Shown: positions 46,526 through 55,122, counted from the first letter of the stretch. The stretch: DNA of 64,000 bases from Pseudobutyrivibrio xylanivorans (GCF_008935055.1 NZ_CP043028.1:2696501-2760500), one strand, 5' to 3'. A program made the numbers and translations. Notes: a model not told the origin generated them from the letters alone.

Positions 46526-46611
46526 TTGTTAGAAAACACCTTGAATATATCTGTTTTGTCTGTCAATTGCTTGAAAATCAAATAGTTTTTAAATAAATAC
46601 CATTTTTCCTG

Positions 46612-46640
46612 TTTAGGTTTTAATCTCGTTATGTTAGAAT
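46612..46640 (+). promoter_or_regulatory. Candidate promoter of the small P-loop gene
   Basis: TTTAGG (46612-46617) and TAGAAT (46635-46640) are 17 bases apart. A 5' leader of ~70 bases follows. It contains CTACTG (46662-46667) and CAGTAG (46681-46686), a 6-bp stem extendable by two A-T pairs, before GGGAGG. Confidence 0.45.
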
Positions 46641-46716
46641 ATATATAACTTAAATAAATATCTACTGAGGGGTTCGAAAACAGTAGTTATAAAATGCAAA
46701 AGGGAGGTATTTTGAC

Positions 46717-47139
46717 ATGGTGGAGATAATTTCAGGCGAGAAGGGCAAAGGTAAGACAAAGTATTTACTTGACAAGGTAAACAGCGACATCAAGAAGGTT
46801 GATGGTTCAGTTGTTTACATTGACAAGAATACAAAGCACATGTATGAGTTAGATTCAAAGATTCGTTTAATCAATATGGGTGATTACCCAATCGAAAGTT
46901 CTGATGAATTCTTGGGATTCTTAAGCGGTGTTCTTTCACAGAATGCAGATATTCAAGAGGTTTTCTTAGACAGTTTCCTTACGGTTTCCTATATAGATAC
47001 CAATGATGGCTTTACAGCAGCCCTTAATAAGCTTGATAACATTTGTAACATGTTCGATGTAAAATTCGTTTTGTCAGTTAGTAAAAATGAGAAAGACTTA
47101 CCTGAAAGCGCAAAGGGTAAGATAATCGTTTCTTTATAA
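46717..47139 (+). CDS. Small P-loop protein of unknown function
   Basis: I do not recognise a characterised family. The 140-residue soluble protein starts with a Walker A motif, ISGEKGKGKTKYLL (GEKGKGKT, residues ~6-13). A Walker B-like strand is EVFLDSFLTVSY (~80-91). The final ~60 residues form an alternating alpha/beta pattern ending KFVLSVSKN and GKIIVSL. The size is that of a minimal P-loop fold. It has its own candidate promoter and a leader hairpin, and a terminator follows. A conserved Lachnospiraceae ATP/GTP-binding protein near sepF/ylmE is plausible, but function is unknown. Confidence 0.85.
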   Translation: MVEIISGEKGKGKTKYLLDKVNSDIKKVDGSVVYIDKNTKHMYELDSKIRLINMGDYPIESSDEFLGFLSGVLSQNADIQEVFLDSFLTVSYIDTNDGFTAALNKLDNICNMFDVKFVLSVSKNEKDLPESAKGKIIVSL

Positions 47140-47147
47140 AGACTGTT

Positions 47148-47173
47148 AGGGCACGGATTCGTGCCCTTTCTAA
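47148..47173 (+). terminator. Terminator after the P-loop gene
   Basis: GGGCACG (47149-47155) pairs perfectly with CGTGCCC (47160-47166) around ATT(C), followed by TTTCTAATT. The T run is short. Confidence 0.7.
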
Positions 47174-47199
47174 TTGTTTAGGAGTTGACTTTCACTTAC

Positions 47200-48600
47200 A
47201 TGAGAAAAAAGCAGAAAAAGAAGCAGAATGAAAATAAAATACTTAAATATCCTAAGCAATATCATTTTTCTATAGGATTCATTATTATCGGCGTAATGTT
47301 TATTTACATGCTGTATCACATGCTTACATATCTTACAGCTGCTAACATTACAGTCTACGAGGTTTCCCAGGGTTCGATTTCTTCTAATTTGGAATATAAT
47401 GCACTTGCTATCCGACAGGAGCAGGTGGTTTATGCAGATAATAGTGGAGATATTTTGTATTTGGCCGAAAATTTTTCGAAGGTTGGTGCTAAATCTAAAA
47501 TATATGCTTTAGATACATCAGGCGAAATACTTTCGTCAATGAAAAAGAATAACGAAACAGCAGATGTTAAGCTGAGCGATGAAGATTATGCAAAGCTTCA
47601 GAATTCTATTTCAACCTTTGCTTACGATTTTAATAATATAAACTACAGCAAACTTTACACCTTTAAAACAGAGCTTGAATCTCAAGTGCAACAGCTTTAT
47701 ACTGTTTCAGCCCTTGATTCAATGGGAAACTCGCTTCAATCAGCTATAGACTCAGGTACATTTAATATTTATAATTGCAAACAGCCTGGTTTAATTGTTT
47801 ATTCTATTGATGGGTTGGAGAATCTTACTGTAGATTCCTTTATTTCAGATTCATTTGATATGTCCAGTTATTCATCAACTAATCTTAAATCTGTGGGATC
47901 CGTTGTAGCAGGACAGCCAGTTTATAAGCTTATTACATCTGATCATTGGAATTTGATATGTGAGGTAGATAAATCCTTGTTTGATTCACTTCAGGAAGAA
48001 TCCTATTTAAAGATTCGATTCCTTGAGGATGAAGTGGAAACATGGACAAATTTGGCTTTTGCGGAGAAGGCTGGAAACTACTATCTTGTGCTTTCCCTAG
48101 ATGATTCTATGGACCGATATGCGGATAGTAGATATGTCCATATAAAGATTATTAATAATAATATTTCAGGGTTGAAAATACCTAATTCATCTATAGTTAA
48201 CAAGGAATTCTTTACAATTCCTAAAGGATATATGATGCAGGGTGCGAATGATGATGAAATTGGCTTCCTTAGACAGACTGATTCATCAAGTGAATACATC
48301 AATCCTACAGTGTACTACGAAAATGACGATTTTTATTTTGTTGATGACAATGATGTTTCCAGAGGAGACACGCTCATTAAACCAAATTCCAACGAGAGAT
48401 ACGTTATTGGTACAGATATTGGAACTCTCCAAGGAGTTTACAATGTAAATAAGGGATATGCTGTATTTAAGCAAATTGAAATACTTTACCAGAATGATGA
48501 TTATTCTATTATCAAAACTGGTACAAATTATGGTATATCGATGTATGATCACATTGTGTTACAGGGTGATGAAGTAGAAGAGAACACTATAATTAATTAA
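47200..48600 (+). CDS. HlyD-like membrane fusion/adaptor protein
   Basis: This ~466-residue protein begins with a very basic cytoplasmic tail (RKKQKKKQNENK) and one membrane helix (~23-47). An extracellular part follows with the look of an HlyD/RND adaptor: GSISSNLEYNALAIRQEQVVYADNSGDILYLAENFSKVGAKSKIYALD (core ALAIRQEQVVYADNSGDI), a half-motif of the barrel-sandwich hybrid. A coil and a C-terminal beta-rich part follow. The ATG at 47200 is used because a TTG at 47185 touches the GGAG; the spacing of 15 bases is long, so the start is uncertain. No transporter pair is adjacent; it precedes ylmE and sepF and may serve the envelope near division sites. Confidence 0.78.
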   Translation: MRKKQKKKQNENKILKYPKQYHFSIGFIIIGVMFIYMLYHMLTYLTAANITVYEVSQGSISSNLEYNALAIRQEQVVYADNSGDILYLAENFSKVGAKSKIYALDTSGEILSSMKKNNETADVKLSDEDYAKLQNSISTFAYDFNNINYSKLYTFKTELESQVQQLYTVSALDSMGNSLQSAIDSGTFNIYNCKQPGLIVYSIDGLENLTVDSFISDSFDMSSYSSTNLKSVGSVVAGQPVYKLITSDHWNLICEVDKSLFDSLQEESYLKIRFLEDEVETWTNLAFAEKAGNYYLVLSLDDSMDRYADSRYVHIKIINNNISGLKIPNSSIVNKEFFTIPKGYMMQGANDDEIGFLRQTDSSSEYINPTVYYENDDFYFVDDNDVSRGDTLIKPNSNERYVIGTDIGTLQGVYNVNKGYAVFKQIEILYQNDDYSIIKTGTNYGISMYDHIVLQGDEVEENTIIN

Positions 48601-48630
48601 CATATAGAGATTTTTATAGAGGTGAATAAA

Positions 48631-49335
48631 TTGAGAGAAACAGAATTAAAAGAGAATTTAAAAAGCGTTGAAACAAGAGTTACTGAGGCATGCAAGCGTG
48701 CTGGTAGAAACCGTGATGAGGTAACTCTTATCGCTGTTAGTAAGACTAAGCCGGTTGAGGATTTACAGGTAATTTATGATTCAGGCATTCGCTCTTTTGG
48801 TGAGAATAAGGTCCAGGAATTAACAGCAAAAATTCCCGAGATGCCAGAAGACATCGATTGGCATTTAATTGGACATTTACAGCGTAACAAGGTTAAGTAC
48901 ATCGTTGACAAGGTAAAGCTTATTCATTCAGTAGATAGTTATCGTCTCGCTGAGGAAATTAACATTCAGGCTAAGAAAAAGGGTATTGTTGTTCCAATTC
49001 TCATCGAGGTAAATGCAGCAAATGAGGCTAGCAAATTTGGTGTAAGAGTAGAGGAAGCTAAGCAATTATGTACTGAGATTTCCCATTTAGATGGAGTTCA
49101 CATCATGGGTCTTATGACTATAGCACCAAATGTTGTGGTTGCTGAAGAAAATCGAGCAATTTTTCACAAAATAAAGGACTTATCGGTTGACATCGATAAA
49201 GAAAACATCGATAATGTTGATATGAGAATTTTATCTATGGGTATGACAAACGATTTTGAAGTAGCCATAGAGGAGGGGGCTACCCATGTGAGAGTGGGAA
49301 CAGCAATCTTCGGAGAGAGAAATTACAACATTTAA
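48631..49335 (+). CDS. YggS/YlmE family PLP-binding protein
   Basis: PLP homeostasis proteins of this group bind pyridoxal phosphate on a TIM-barrel fold and lack a known reaction. The TTG at 48631 is chosen: AGAGGTGA lies just upstream, and a GTG at 48622 overlaps that ribosome site. The 234-residue product shows ELKENLKSVETRV, LIAVSKTKPVED (PLP Lys in KTKP), GENKVQEL and DWHLIGHLQRNKVKYIV (core WHLIGHLQRNK) and the C-terminal MRILSMGMTNDFEVAIEEGATHVRVGTAIFG (core RVGTAIFG). It sits directly before sepF, the usual ylmE-sepF order. Confidence 0.96.
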   Translation: MRETELKENLKSVETRVTEACKRAGRNRDEVTLIAVSKTKPVEDLQVIYDSGIRSFGENKVQELTAKIPEMPEDIDWHLIGHLQRNKVKYIVDKVKLIHSVDSYRLAEEINIQAKKKGIVVPILIEVNAANEASKFGVRVEEAKQLCTEISHLDGVHIMGLMTIAPNVVVAEENRAIFHKIKDLSVDIDKENIDNVDMRILSMGMTNDFEVAIEEGATHVRVGTAIFGERNYNI

Positions 49336-49350
49336 TTGAGGAGTAATGTT

Positions 49351-49863
49351 ATGTTTGAGAGAATGCTTGATGCAATGCATCTGGGTGATGACTACGACGA
49401 CTACGAAGATGAAGATCTTTATGAAGAAGAAGAGGAGAAGTCTTTTTTTAATAAGTTCTCTAAAAAGGAGCCTGAAGAGAAACGTCCAGTTTTAAATAAG
49501 CCTTCTGAAAGAGAAGTTAGAGCGTCTAAACCAGCGCCAAAGATTACACCTATGAGAAATAAAGCGAAAGGAGCTGTCATGGAGGTTTGTGTTATTAAAC
49601 CATCTTCATTTGAGGATGCTCGCGAGATTTCAGAGACATTATTAGCTGAGCGTACAGTTCTTCTTAACATGAAGGGATTAGACCTTGGTGTTGCACAGCG
49701 TATCATTGATTTCACTTGTGGTACTTGTTATGCTATCGATGGTAACCTTCAAAGAATTGAAGACTATATCTTTATAATCACACCTGCAGGAGTTGAGCTT
49801 TCTGGTGATTTAGCAGGAATTGTTGATGCCTTTGACTTTACAGGGATTCAAACAGGATTTTAA
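49351..49863 (+). CDS. sepF: Cell division protein SepF
   Basis: SepF bundles FtsZ and anchors it to the membrane. The ATG at 49351 is preceded by GAGGAG with 7-base spacing; the TTG at 49336 lies upstream of this site. The 170-residue protein has an acidic N-terminal linker (~1-40, after an amphipathic start MFERMLDAMHLG), a disordered basic-acidic stretch, and the SepF domain (~75-165: VCVIKPSSFEDAREISETLLAERTVLLNMKGLDLGVAQRIIDFTCGTCYAIDG, core AQRIIDFTCGTCYAIDG). It is followed by a strong terminator. Confidence 0.96.
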   Translation: MFERMLDAMHLGDDYDDYEDEDLYEEEEEKSFFNKFSKKEPEEKRPVLNKPSEREVRASKPAPKITPMRNKAKGAVMEVCVIKPSSFEDAREISETLLAERTVLLNMKGLDLGVAQRIIDFTCGTCYAIDGNLQRIEDYIFIITPAGVELSGDLAGIVDAFDFTGIQTGF

Positions 49864-49870
49864 ATATTCT

Positions 49871-49900
49871 AGCACCAGATGAGTATCTGGTGCTTTTTCT
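49871..49900 (+). terminator. Terminator after sepF
   Basis: AGCACCAGAT (49871-49880) and ATCTGGTGCT (49885-49894) form a perfect 10-bp stem with a 4-base loop, followed by TTTTTCTTTT. Confidence 0.95.
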
Positions 49901-49916
49901 TTTGTAGCCTTATAGT

Positions 49917-50007
49917 CCGCTGGTTACAGCTACAAGCCTTCATTCTCTTTCTTCGGCTACATGCCTCATACAGAGAATAAAGAGCTTGATGCCTACCAGC
50001 TCACTTA
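49917..50007 (+). repeat. Palindromic intergenic element, copy A
   Basis: This is a ~91-bp element between the sepF terminator and aroB. CTGGT (49920-49924) pairs with ACCAG (49995-49999), CAAGC (49933-49937) with GCTTG (49984-49988) and TTCTCT (49943-49948) with AGAGAA (49972-49977). The unpaired frame (CCGC..., TACAAGCCT, ...CTCACTTA) is shared with copies B and C. The role is unknown. Confidence 0.72.
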
Positions 50008-50067
50008 TTTGATACACCTGTTAAAGAACATACTTAACACCTTATACAACGATACGGAGACACGAAC

Positions 50068-51162
50068 ATGAATACGACTTGCTTGAATATTAAGTACGAC
50101 GGGGAACCTTGTTATAATATTTATTTTCGACCGGATTTTGGAGATTTGGCAGGCTTATTTAAGAAGGATTTAAATAAGGATTACGACAATATTTGTATTG
50201 TTACAGATTCCAATGTGGCTAGACTTTACTTAGCTGAGGTGGTATCTATTTTTAAAGGAATTTGTGAAAATGTGTGTTCCTTTAGCTTTGAGGCAGGAGA
50301 AGCTTCAAAGAATCTTGATACAGTAAGTATGCTCTATGAGCATCTTATTCATAGAAAGTTTACTAGAAATTCTTTACTAGTTGCCTTGGGCGGTGGAGTT
50401 GTTGGTGATTTAACAGGTTTCGCAGCATCTACATTTCTTCGGGGAATCGATTTTATCCAGATGCCTACCACATTATTATCACAAGTTGACAGTTCTGTTG
50501 GTGGTAAAACCGGTGTAGATTTCAATCATTACAAGAATATGGTTGGTGCCTTTTATATGCCAAAGATGGTGTATATGAATCTTGGTACACTTTCATCCTT
50601 GGATGATAATAATTTTGCATGCGGAATGGGTGAGGTCATCAAAAGTGCTTTGATTGCAGATAAGGATTTTTATAATTGGCTTAAGGAAAATTATTCCAAG
50701 CTTTCTGCCAAAGATTTTGATGCTTTAGCGTATGCAGTGTATTCTTGTTGTAGGATTAAGGGTCATGTAGTAGAAATTGATCCTAAGGAAAAAGGAATCA
50801 GAGCATATCTGAATTTTGGGCACACATTAGGCCACGCAATTGAAAAACTATGCAATTTTGGTATTGGTCATGGACAATGTGTTGCTTTAGGAATGGTTTG
50901 TGCTTCTTTTTTATCTAAGAAACTTGGTAATATTTCGAATGAAGAGTATGAAGACATTATTGGTTGTATGAAGCTCTATAATTTGCCTGTTTCCGTATCA
51001 GAATTAAATCGTGATGAAATTTTATACACGTCTAAATCTGATAAGAAAATGATTGGTACAAAGATTAAATTTACAATATTAAAGGCTATAGGTGAGGCAG
51101 ATTCGTATGTGGATTTTACGGATGCGGATTTAATTGAAGCTATAGATCAGGTATTAGATTAA
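50068..51162 (+). CDS. aroB: 3-dehydroquinate synthase
   Basis: AroB closes DAHP to 3-dehydroquinate, the second step of the shikimate pathway. The 364-residue protein carries NAD+-binding GGGVVGDLTGFAASTFLRG (core LVALGGGVVGDLTGF) and MPTTLLSQVDSSVGGKTG, KNMVGAFYMPK and the zinc ligand region NFGHTLGHAIEKL (HTxGH). The ATG follows ACGGAGACACGAAC. Upstream lies a palindromic repeat element rather than a clear promoter. The stop overlaps lspA (TAATG), and no other shikimate gene is near. Confidence 0.97.
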   Translation: MNTTCLNIKYDGEPCYNIYFRPDFGDLAGLFKKDLNKDYDNICIVTDSNVARLYLAEVVSIFKGICENVCSFSFEAGEASKNLDTVSMLYEHLIHRKFTRNSLLVALGGGVVGDLTGFAASTFLRGIDFIQMPTTLLSQVDSSVGGKTGVDFNHYKNMVGAFYMPKMVYMNLGTLSSLDDNNFACGMGEVIKSALIADKDFYNWLKENYSKLSAKDFDALAYAVYSCCRIKGHVVEIDPKEKGIRAYLNFGHTLGHAIEKLCNFGIGHGQCVALGMVCASFLSKKLGNISNEEYEDIIGCMKLYNLPVSVSELNRDEILYTSKSDKKMIGTKIKFTILKAIGEADSYVDFTDADLIEAIDQVLD

Positions 51163-51686
51163 TGTATTACAAGTATAACAAAACAATTTCCATGATATTT
51201 AGTGTTGGTCTTATTGCTGTTTTAATCGTTTTGGACCAACTTACAAAGCTATTAGCAGTTAAAAATCTAATGAATCAGGATGATATCATTCTCATTCCTG
51301 GTATTTTGCAGTTTCATTATCTGGAAAATACAGGAGCAGCATTTTCTCTTTTAGAAGGTAAACAAAGTTTATTTGCAGTAGCTACACCAGTTCTATTATT
51401 TATAATGGCTTATATTCTTTTTGAGATGCCCAGACAAAAGAAATTTGTATATCTAGATTATATTATTGTATTTCTTTTTGCTGGTGCAATCGGGAATTAT
51501 ATTGATAGAGTCACGAACAATTATGTTGTAGATTTTATTTACTTTTCACTGATTAATTTTCCTGTATTCAATGTTGCAGACTGCTATGTGACAGTCGCAG
51601 TAATAGTTTTATTAGTATTAGTTCTTTTTTATTATAAGGACGAAGATCTGGAGGAAATTAAGCAAAGCTTATTATTAAAGAAATAA
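51162..51686 (+). CDS. lspA: Lipoprotein signal peptidase
   Basis: LspA cleaves signal peptides from prolipoproteins after lipidation. The 174-residue protein has four membrane segments. Visible motifs are DQLTKLLAVKNL near the N-terminus, LENTGAAFSLLEG, and the two catalytic aspartates in GNYIDRVTNNYVVDFIYFS (core GNYIDR) and FNVADCYVTVAV. It starts on the last base of aroB and ends on the first base of the next gene (TAATGG). lspA-rluD is a frequent pair. Confidence 0.96.
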   Translation: MYYKYNKTISMIFSVGLIAVLIVLDQLTKLLAVKNLMNQDDIILIPGILQFHYLENTGAAFSLLEGKQSLFAVATPVLLFIMAYILFEMPRQKKFVYLDYIIVFLFAGAIGNYIDRVTNNYVVDFIYFSLINFPVFNVADCYVTVAVIVLLVLVLFYYKDEDLEEIKQSLLLKK

Positions 51687-52597
51687 TGGATGAATTCACA
51701 CTTATAATTGAAGAACCTGCAGACGAAGGTATTAGAATAGACAAATACCTTGCTGTTAATATGCCAGAAAAATCACGAAGCTACTATCAGAAAGCCATTG
51801 ATAGTGGCTTTGTTTTAGTTAATGGAAAGCAGGTCAAATCTAAATATCAGACAAAACTCGGGGATGAAATAATCGTCAGCGTTGAGCCAGTAAAAGAAAT
51901 AGATATTGTTCCTGAGGACATACCTATTGAGATTTTATATGAAGACCAGGATGTAATTGTCGTTAATAAACCAAAGGGTATGGTTGTACATCCTGCACCT
52001 GGACATTATTCAGGCACATTGGTAAATGCACTTATGTATCATTGCAAGGATTCTTTGTCTGGAATTAATGGAGAAATTCGCCCAGGAATCGTTCACAGAA
52101 TTGATATGAATACAACAGGCTCTCTATTGGTTTGCAAAAATGATAAGGCTCACAATGATATTGCTGCACAAATAAAAGTTCATTCAGTTAACCGAATCTA
52201 CAAAGGAATTGTAATAGGAAATTTTAAAGAAGAGACTGGTACAGTAGACGCTCCTATAGGTCGAAATCCAAAAGATAGAAAGAAGATGGCTGTAGTGAAT
52301 GGTGGAAGAGAAGCAATAACTCATTACACTGTTTTAGAGCAGTACAAGGGATACTCTTATGTACAGTTTAAGCTTGAGACAGGCCGCACTCATCAAATTC
52401 GTGTGCATATGGCGTCAATCGGTCATCCCCTTCTAGGCGACGATGTGTATGGAAAGCCGGTAAAGGGTCTAGAAGGCCAGACACTTCACGCTCAAACATT
52501 AGGATTCGTTCAGCCAACCACAGGCGAATACGTAGAAGTCAATGCGCCGCTGCCTTCATATTTCGAAGAACTTCTTTCTAAATATCGAAGAATGTAG
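51686..52597 (+). CDS. rluD: RluA/RluD family pseudouridine synthase
   Basis: The enzyme makes pseudouridine in 23S rRNA (RluD targets helix 69, the same region methylated by RlmH). The 303-residue protein has an S4 domain (~15-75: IRIDKYLAVNMPEKSRSYYQKAI) and the synthase domain, with PGIVHRIDMNTTGSLLVCK (catalytic Asp in HRxDxxTSG form, here HRIDMNTTG). The RTHQIRVHMASIGHPLLGDDVYG motif (core TGRTHQIRVH) follows. Exact target site cannot be read from sequence alone. Confidence 0.92.
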   Translation: MDEFTLIIEEPADEGIRIDKYLAVNMPEKSRSYYQKAIDSGFVLVNGKQVKSKYQTKLGDEIIVSVEPVKEIDIVPEDIPIEILYEDQDVIVVNKPKGMVVHPAPGHYSGTLVNALMYHCKDSLSGINGEIRPGIVHRIDMNTTGSLLVCKNDKAHNDIAAQIKVHSVNRIYKGIVIGNFKEETGTVDAPIGRNPKDRKKMAVVNGGREAITHYTVLEQYKGYSYVQFKLETGRTHQIRVHMASIGHPLLGDDVYGKPVKGLEGQTLHAQTLGFVQPTTGEYVEVNAPLPSYFEELLSKYRRM

Positions 52598-52608
52598 CCA
52601 AGTTCAAG

Positions 52609-52702
52609 CCCGGTGGTTACGCCTACAAGCCTGTGAGTTTCTATGCTCAGCATAGAAAGCTTCGCTTCAGAAACCACAGAGCTTGACAGCTACCACCTCA
52701 AC
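52609..52702 (+). repeat. Palindromic intergenic element, copy B
   Basis: This copy lies between the convergent rluD and recombinase genes. GGTGGT (52612-52617) pairs with ACCACC (52692-52697), CAAGC (52626-52630) with GCTTG (52681-52685), and GTTTCT (52637-52642) with AGAAAC (52669-52674). An inner CTATGC/GCATAG hairpin lies at 52641-52655. It shares its layout with copies A and C and may also act as a bidirectional terminator, but has no clear T run. Confidence 0.72.
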
Positions 52703-52711
52703 ATAAAATCC

Positions 52712-53779
52712 TTATTTGCCTTCCTCCTTCGAAAATATTACGGCATTTCGTGCGAGTCGCTTGTGCTCATCTTCGATGGCAGCATAGTAGTCGATAGTAG
52801 TGTTAATGTTCTCGTGGCCCAGTACGTCTGCTACAAGCCTTATATCGCCTGTTTCCCGGTATAGGGCTGTACCATATGTGCTGCGGAGCTTATGAGGCGT
52901 AATTTTCTTATCTGGTACAACAATTCTTGCATATTTTTTAACTAAATTCTCAATAGCATCTACACTAAGTCTTTTACCTTGAAGAGAATAGAAGAGGGCG
53001 TTTTCATGACCTTCTACGGCAATTATGTATTCTCGTTCGCCGTTAATGTAATCCTGTAAAACTTCGGCAACTTCATCATTGAAGTAGATTATATCCTGTC
53101 CGCCACCCTTTCGAACGATTGTTAAAGAATTAACATTGAAATTTACATCATTTAAGTCAAGTCCATTGCATTCACTTACACGAATTCCAGTATTAAGCAT
53201 TAATGTTAATATAGCAAGGTCGCGCCCACGGGTCTTTTGGTTGTATTTGCGTTGACGTTCAGATGAAAAGGCGTTTCCGTTATCAATTGCTTCTAAAATA
53301 GCCTTAACTTCGTAATTGTCCATACGAACGATATTTTTATCTTTTTTAAGCTTTGGAAGCTCCACAAGTTGAGTTGGATCACTAGAAACAAATTTACGTG
53401 CTAATAGATATTTGTACATGCTTCGCAAAGGAGACATTTTTCTTGCTATAGCGCGTTTATTATTTTCATGTTGCTCGCCAACAGTATTTAACTCAAGATA
53501 GCGTTTGTATTCCTCAATATCATCTGCAGTTAATTTATTTAAAACGTCGTAATTAATTTTTTTAACATCTAAACCCTTAAGTAGTGGGTTTGATGATACT
53601 AAAAAACGAAAAAAAGTAAGCAGGTCATATGAATATGCAATTAATGTACTTGTCTGAGTTGTTTGTTCTTTGGAGTAGATGTAGTCCAACGCTGGCTTAG
53701 GAAGTTCATTTTGAAGCTCACGCAGCTTAAGTTTTTGATTCTTCGATTTATCCTTATAGAAATTAGAATCTTTACCCAT
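52712..53779 (-). CDS. Tyrosine recombinase (XerC/XerD-like)
   Basis: This 355-residue recombinase of the phage-integrase family has a SAM-like N-terminal core-binding domain (~30-130) and the catalytic domain. Catalytic residues are visible: Arg in NTGIRVSECNGL, Lys in IVRKGGGQ, His-x-x-Arg in ITPHKLRSTYG, His in VLGHENINTT, and the nucleophile Tyr in TTIDYYAAI. Housekeeping Xer is the likely role, as it is not in a visible integrated element, but a second Xer-like gene could exist elsewhere. The start ATG follows TCGGAGAAATACTGTT. Upstream, two direct repeats of TATCnGTTAnATA lie just after the predicted transcription start. Confidence 0.88.
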   Translation of the reverse strand: MGKDSNFYKDKSKNQKLKLRELQNELPKPALDYIYSKEQTTQTSTLIAYSYDLLTFFRFLVSSNPLLKGLDVKKINYDVLNKLTADDIEEYKRYLELNTVGEQHENNKRAIARKMSPLRSMYKYLLARKFVSSDPTQLVELPKLKKDKNIVRMDNYEVKAILEAIDNGNAFSSERQRKYNQKTRGRDLAILTLMLNTGIRVSECNGLDLNDVNFNVNSLTIVRKGGGQDIIYFNDEVAEVLQDYINGEREYIIAVEGHENALFYSLQGKRLSVDAIENLVKKYARIVVPDKKITPHKLRSTYGTALYRETGDIRLVADVLGHENINTTIDYYAAIEDEHKRLARNAVIFSKEEGK

Positions 53780-53806
53780 AACAGTATTTCTCCGAAATTA
53801 AATTAC

Positions 53807-53847
53807 TATCTAACGGATAAACAGATATTTAACCGATAGATATCTAT
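53807..53847 (-). repeat. Direct repeats/palindrome at the recombinase transcription start
   Basis: On the plus strand, TATCTAACGGATA (53807-53819) and TATTTAACCGATA (53826-53838) are similar 13-mers starting 19 bases apart. They are followed by the palindrome ATAGATATCTAT (53836-53847). They cover +1 to about +35 of the recombinase message, a position suited to an operator. No regulator is known from the sequence. Confidence 0.5.
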
Positions 53848-53876
53848 ATTTTACTATTACTCTTTTTCAGTGTAAA
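53848..53876 (-). promoter_or_regulatory. Promoter of the recombinase gene
   Basis: On the minus strand, TTTACA (53876-53871) and TAAAAT (53853-53848) are 17 bases apart. Transcription is predicted to start near 53841, within a palindrome. Confidence 0.72.
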
Positions 53877-53917
53877 TAGTCTATATAATCATGATATATA
53901 CATAATACATTTAATGT

Positions 53918-54667
53918 TTATTCGATAGTTTCTAGCTGAATTCTAGAATTATCAAATACTCCATATTCTTCCATAGTAGAAATGATTATTTTTCTAACCA
54001 TATCTGCAATTTCTGGAGTTTTCATGTCTTTATAATCGTCGTAATAAATTGGATTTCCAAAGATTACCTTCGTACTTACAGGACCAGGCTTTAAACTATT
54101 AAATGCAATATATGAATCAATCAAAGTGACAGGAACAATTGGAACCTTTGCTCGCATTGCACATTTAAAGCTACCCGGCTTGAAATTCTGTACCACATTA
54201 CCATTCTTACCATAGCCACCTTCAGAGAAAAGAATGTATTTTCTTCCTTTACTGACTTCTTTTGTAATCTGGTCCATTATTTTCATGTTTTGTCTAACAT
54301 TTCCAAGGCGAAGTCGCTTAGCATCAAGCAGATCACATACCTCTCTTACCATGAACCCAAAAGATTTTGCTTTATCCATTACAAATGTGCAAGGTTCCTT
54401 GTGTCCGTACATAATGCCTAAGGCGTCGTATTTGCCCTGGTGATTAGGATACATAACATATCCACCCTCCCTTGGCAAATTATCAGCCCCATATACTGTG
54501 GTGGATATTCTGGCACTTCTCATAAGGAGTCTAAATAATCGCTGAGCATAGGCATATCTTTGCTTTTCCGAATATTTTTCTTTATTCTTTGCCATCTTTC
54601 GCATGGTAGAAATAAGCTTAGGTCCTCGCTTTAAATTGGAAATAATCGCAATTAAAAATCTTAACAT
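53918..54667 (-). CDS. 1-acyl-glycerol-3-phosphate acyltransferase (PlsC-like)
   Basis: The 249-residue protein has the PlsC fold: a basic N-terminal half, YPNHQGKYDALGI (motif I, H-x4-D), and motif III as FSEGGYGKNGNV in place of the usual FPEGTR. PVTLIDSYIAF follows (motif IV-like). PlsC makes phosphatidic acid from lysophosphatidic acid in phospholipid synthesis. Because motif III is altered (Thr-Arg replaced), substrate preference could differ. Gap of ~98 bases to the LysM gene, with A/T-rich sequence only; it is on the same strand as yneA-like, and may be read from its promoter. Confidence 0.88.
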   Translation of the reverse strand: MLRFLIAIISNLKRGPKLISTMRKMAKNKEKYSEKQRYAYAQRLFRLLMRSARISTTVYGADNLPREGGYVMYPNHQGKYDALGIMYGHKEPCTFVMDKAKSFGFMVREVCDLLDAKRLRLGNVRQNMKIMDQITKEVSKGRKYILFSEGGYGKNGNVVQNFKPGSFKCAMRAKVPIVPVTLIDSYIAFNSLKPGPVSTKVIFGNPIYYDDYKDMKTPEIADMVRKIIISTMEEYGVFDNSRIQLETIE

Positions 54668-54766
54668 ACATTCTCCTAAGTAAATTTATACTAAATATAG
54701 ATTATATTTTAGAAATAAATCAATATATATGTATATTATCATATTTAAAAGGAGAATGCGACAGCC

Positions 54767-55096
54767 TTAAGGCTCATCATAAGCATAATATTCAACGACT
54801 ATATAGCTTCCTGCTGTAATATTATCTCCTGAAATATGATTGATACTCTTTATCTCATCAATAAAAGCTGTTTTATCTGAATACTCGGCATTCATAAACT
54901 GATCTGCAATAGTCCAAAGGGTATCTCCTGGTTGAATTTCATAGCTAGTGTAGTATTTATTTACTGGTTTGCTATTCTCTGCTGCTACTCTAGTGGTACT
55001 GAATATAAATGCAAATAAAATTGAGCAAATGATAGCGATAAGAAGCATAATTCTTCTATTTCTAGCAATAAGGGCTGATTTAGAATGTCTATTCAT
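54767..55096 (-). CDS. YneA-like LysM cell-division suppressor
   Basis: The start is ATG 55096, with GGAGGTTTGACC just upstream. The 109-residue protein has a short basic N-terminus, a single membrane helix at ~17-37, and a C-terminal LysM domain (~48-105: SYEIQPGDTLWTIADQFMNAEY). YneA of B. subtilis, a LysM protein divergent from lexA, halts division during the SOS response. The divergent lexA and LexA-like boxes between the genes support the same role here. LysM binds peptidoglycan at the septum. Function is inferred from context. Confidence 0.8.
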   Translation of the reverse strand: MNRHSKSALIARNRRIMLLIAIICSILFAFIFSTTRVAAENSKPVNKYYTSYEIQPGDTLWTIADQFMNAEYSDKTAFIDEIKSINHISGDNITAGSYIVVEYYAYDEP

Positions 55097-55122
55097 GGTC
55101 AAACCTCCAAAAATAAGTTCGA

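Noticed and set aside
52826..52842. GCTACAAGCCTT inside the recombinase gene resembling the palindromic element
   Set aside because: It is a coding stretch (complement encodes RLVAD) with no matching partner arm nearby, so a chance match is likely.
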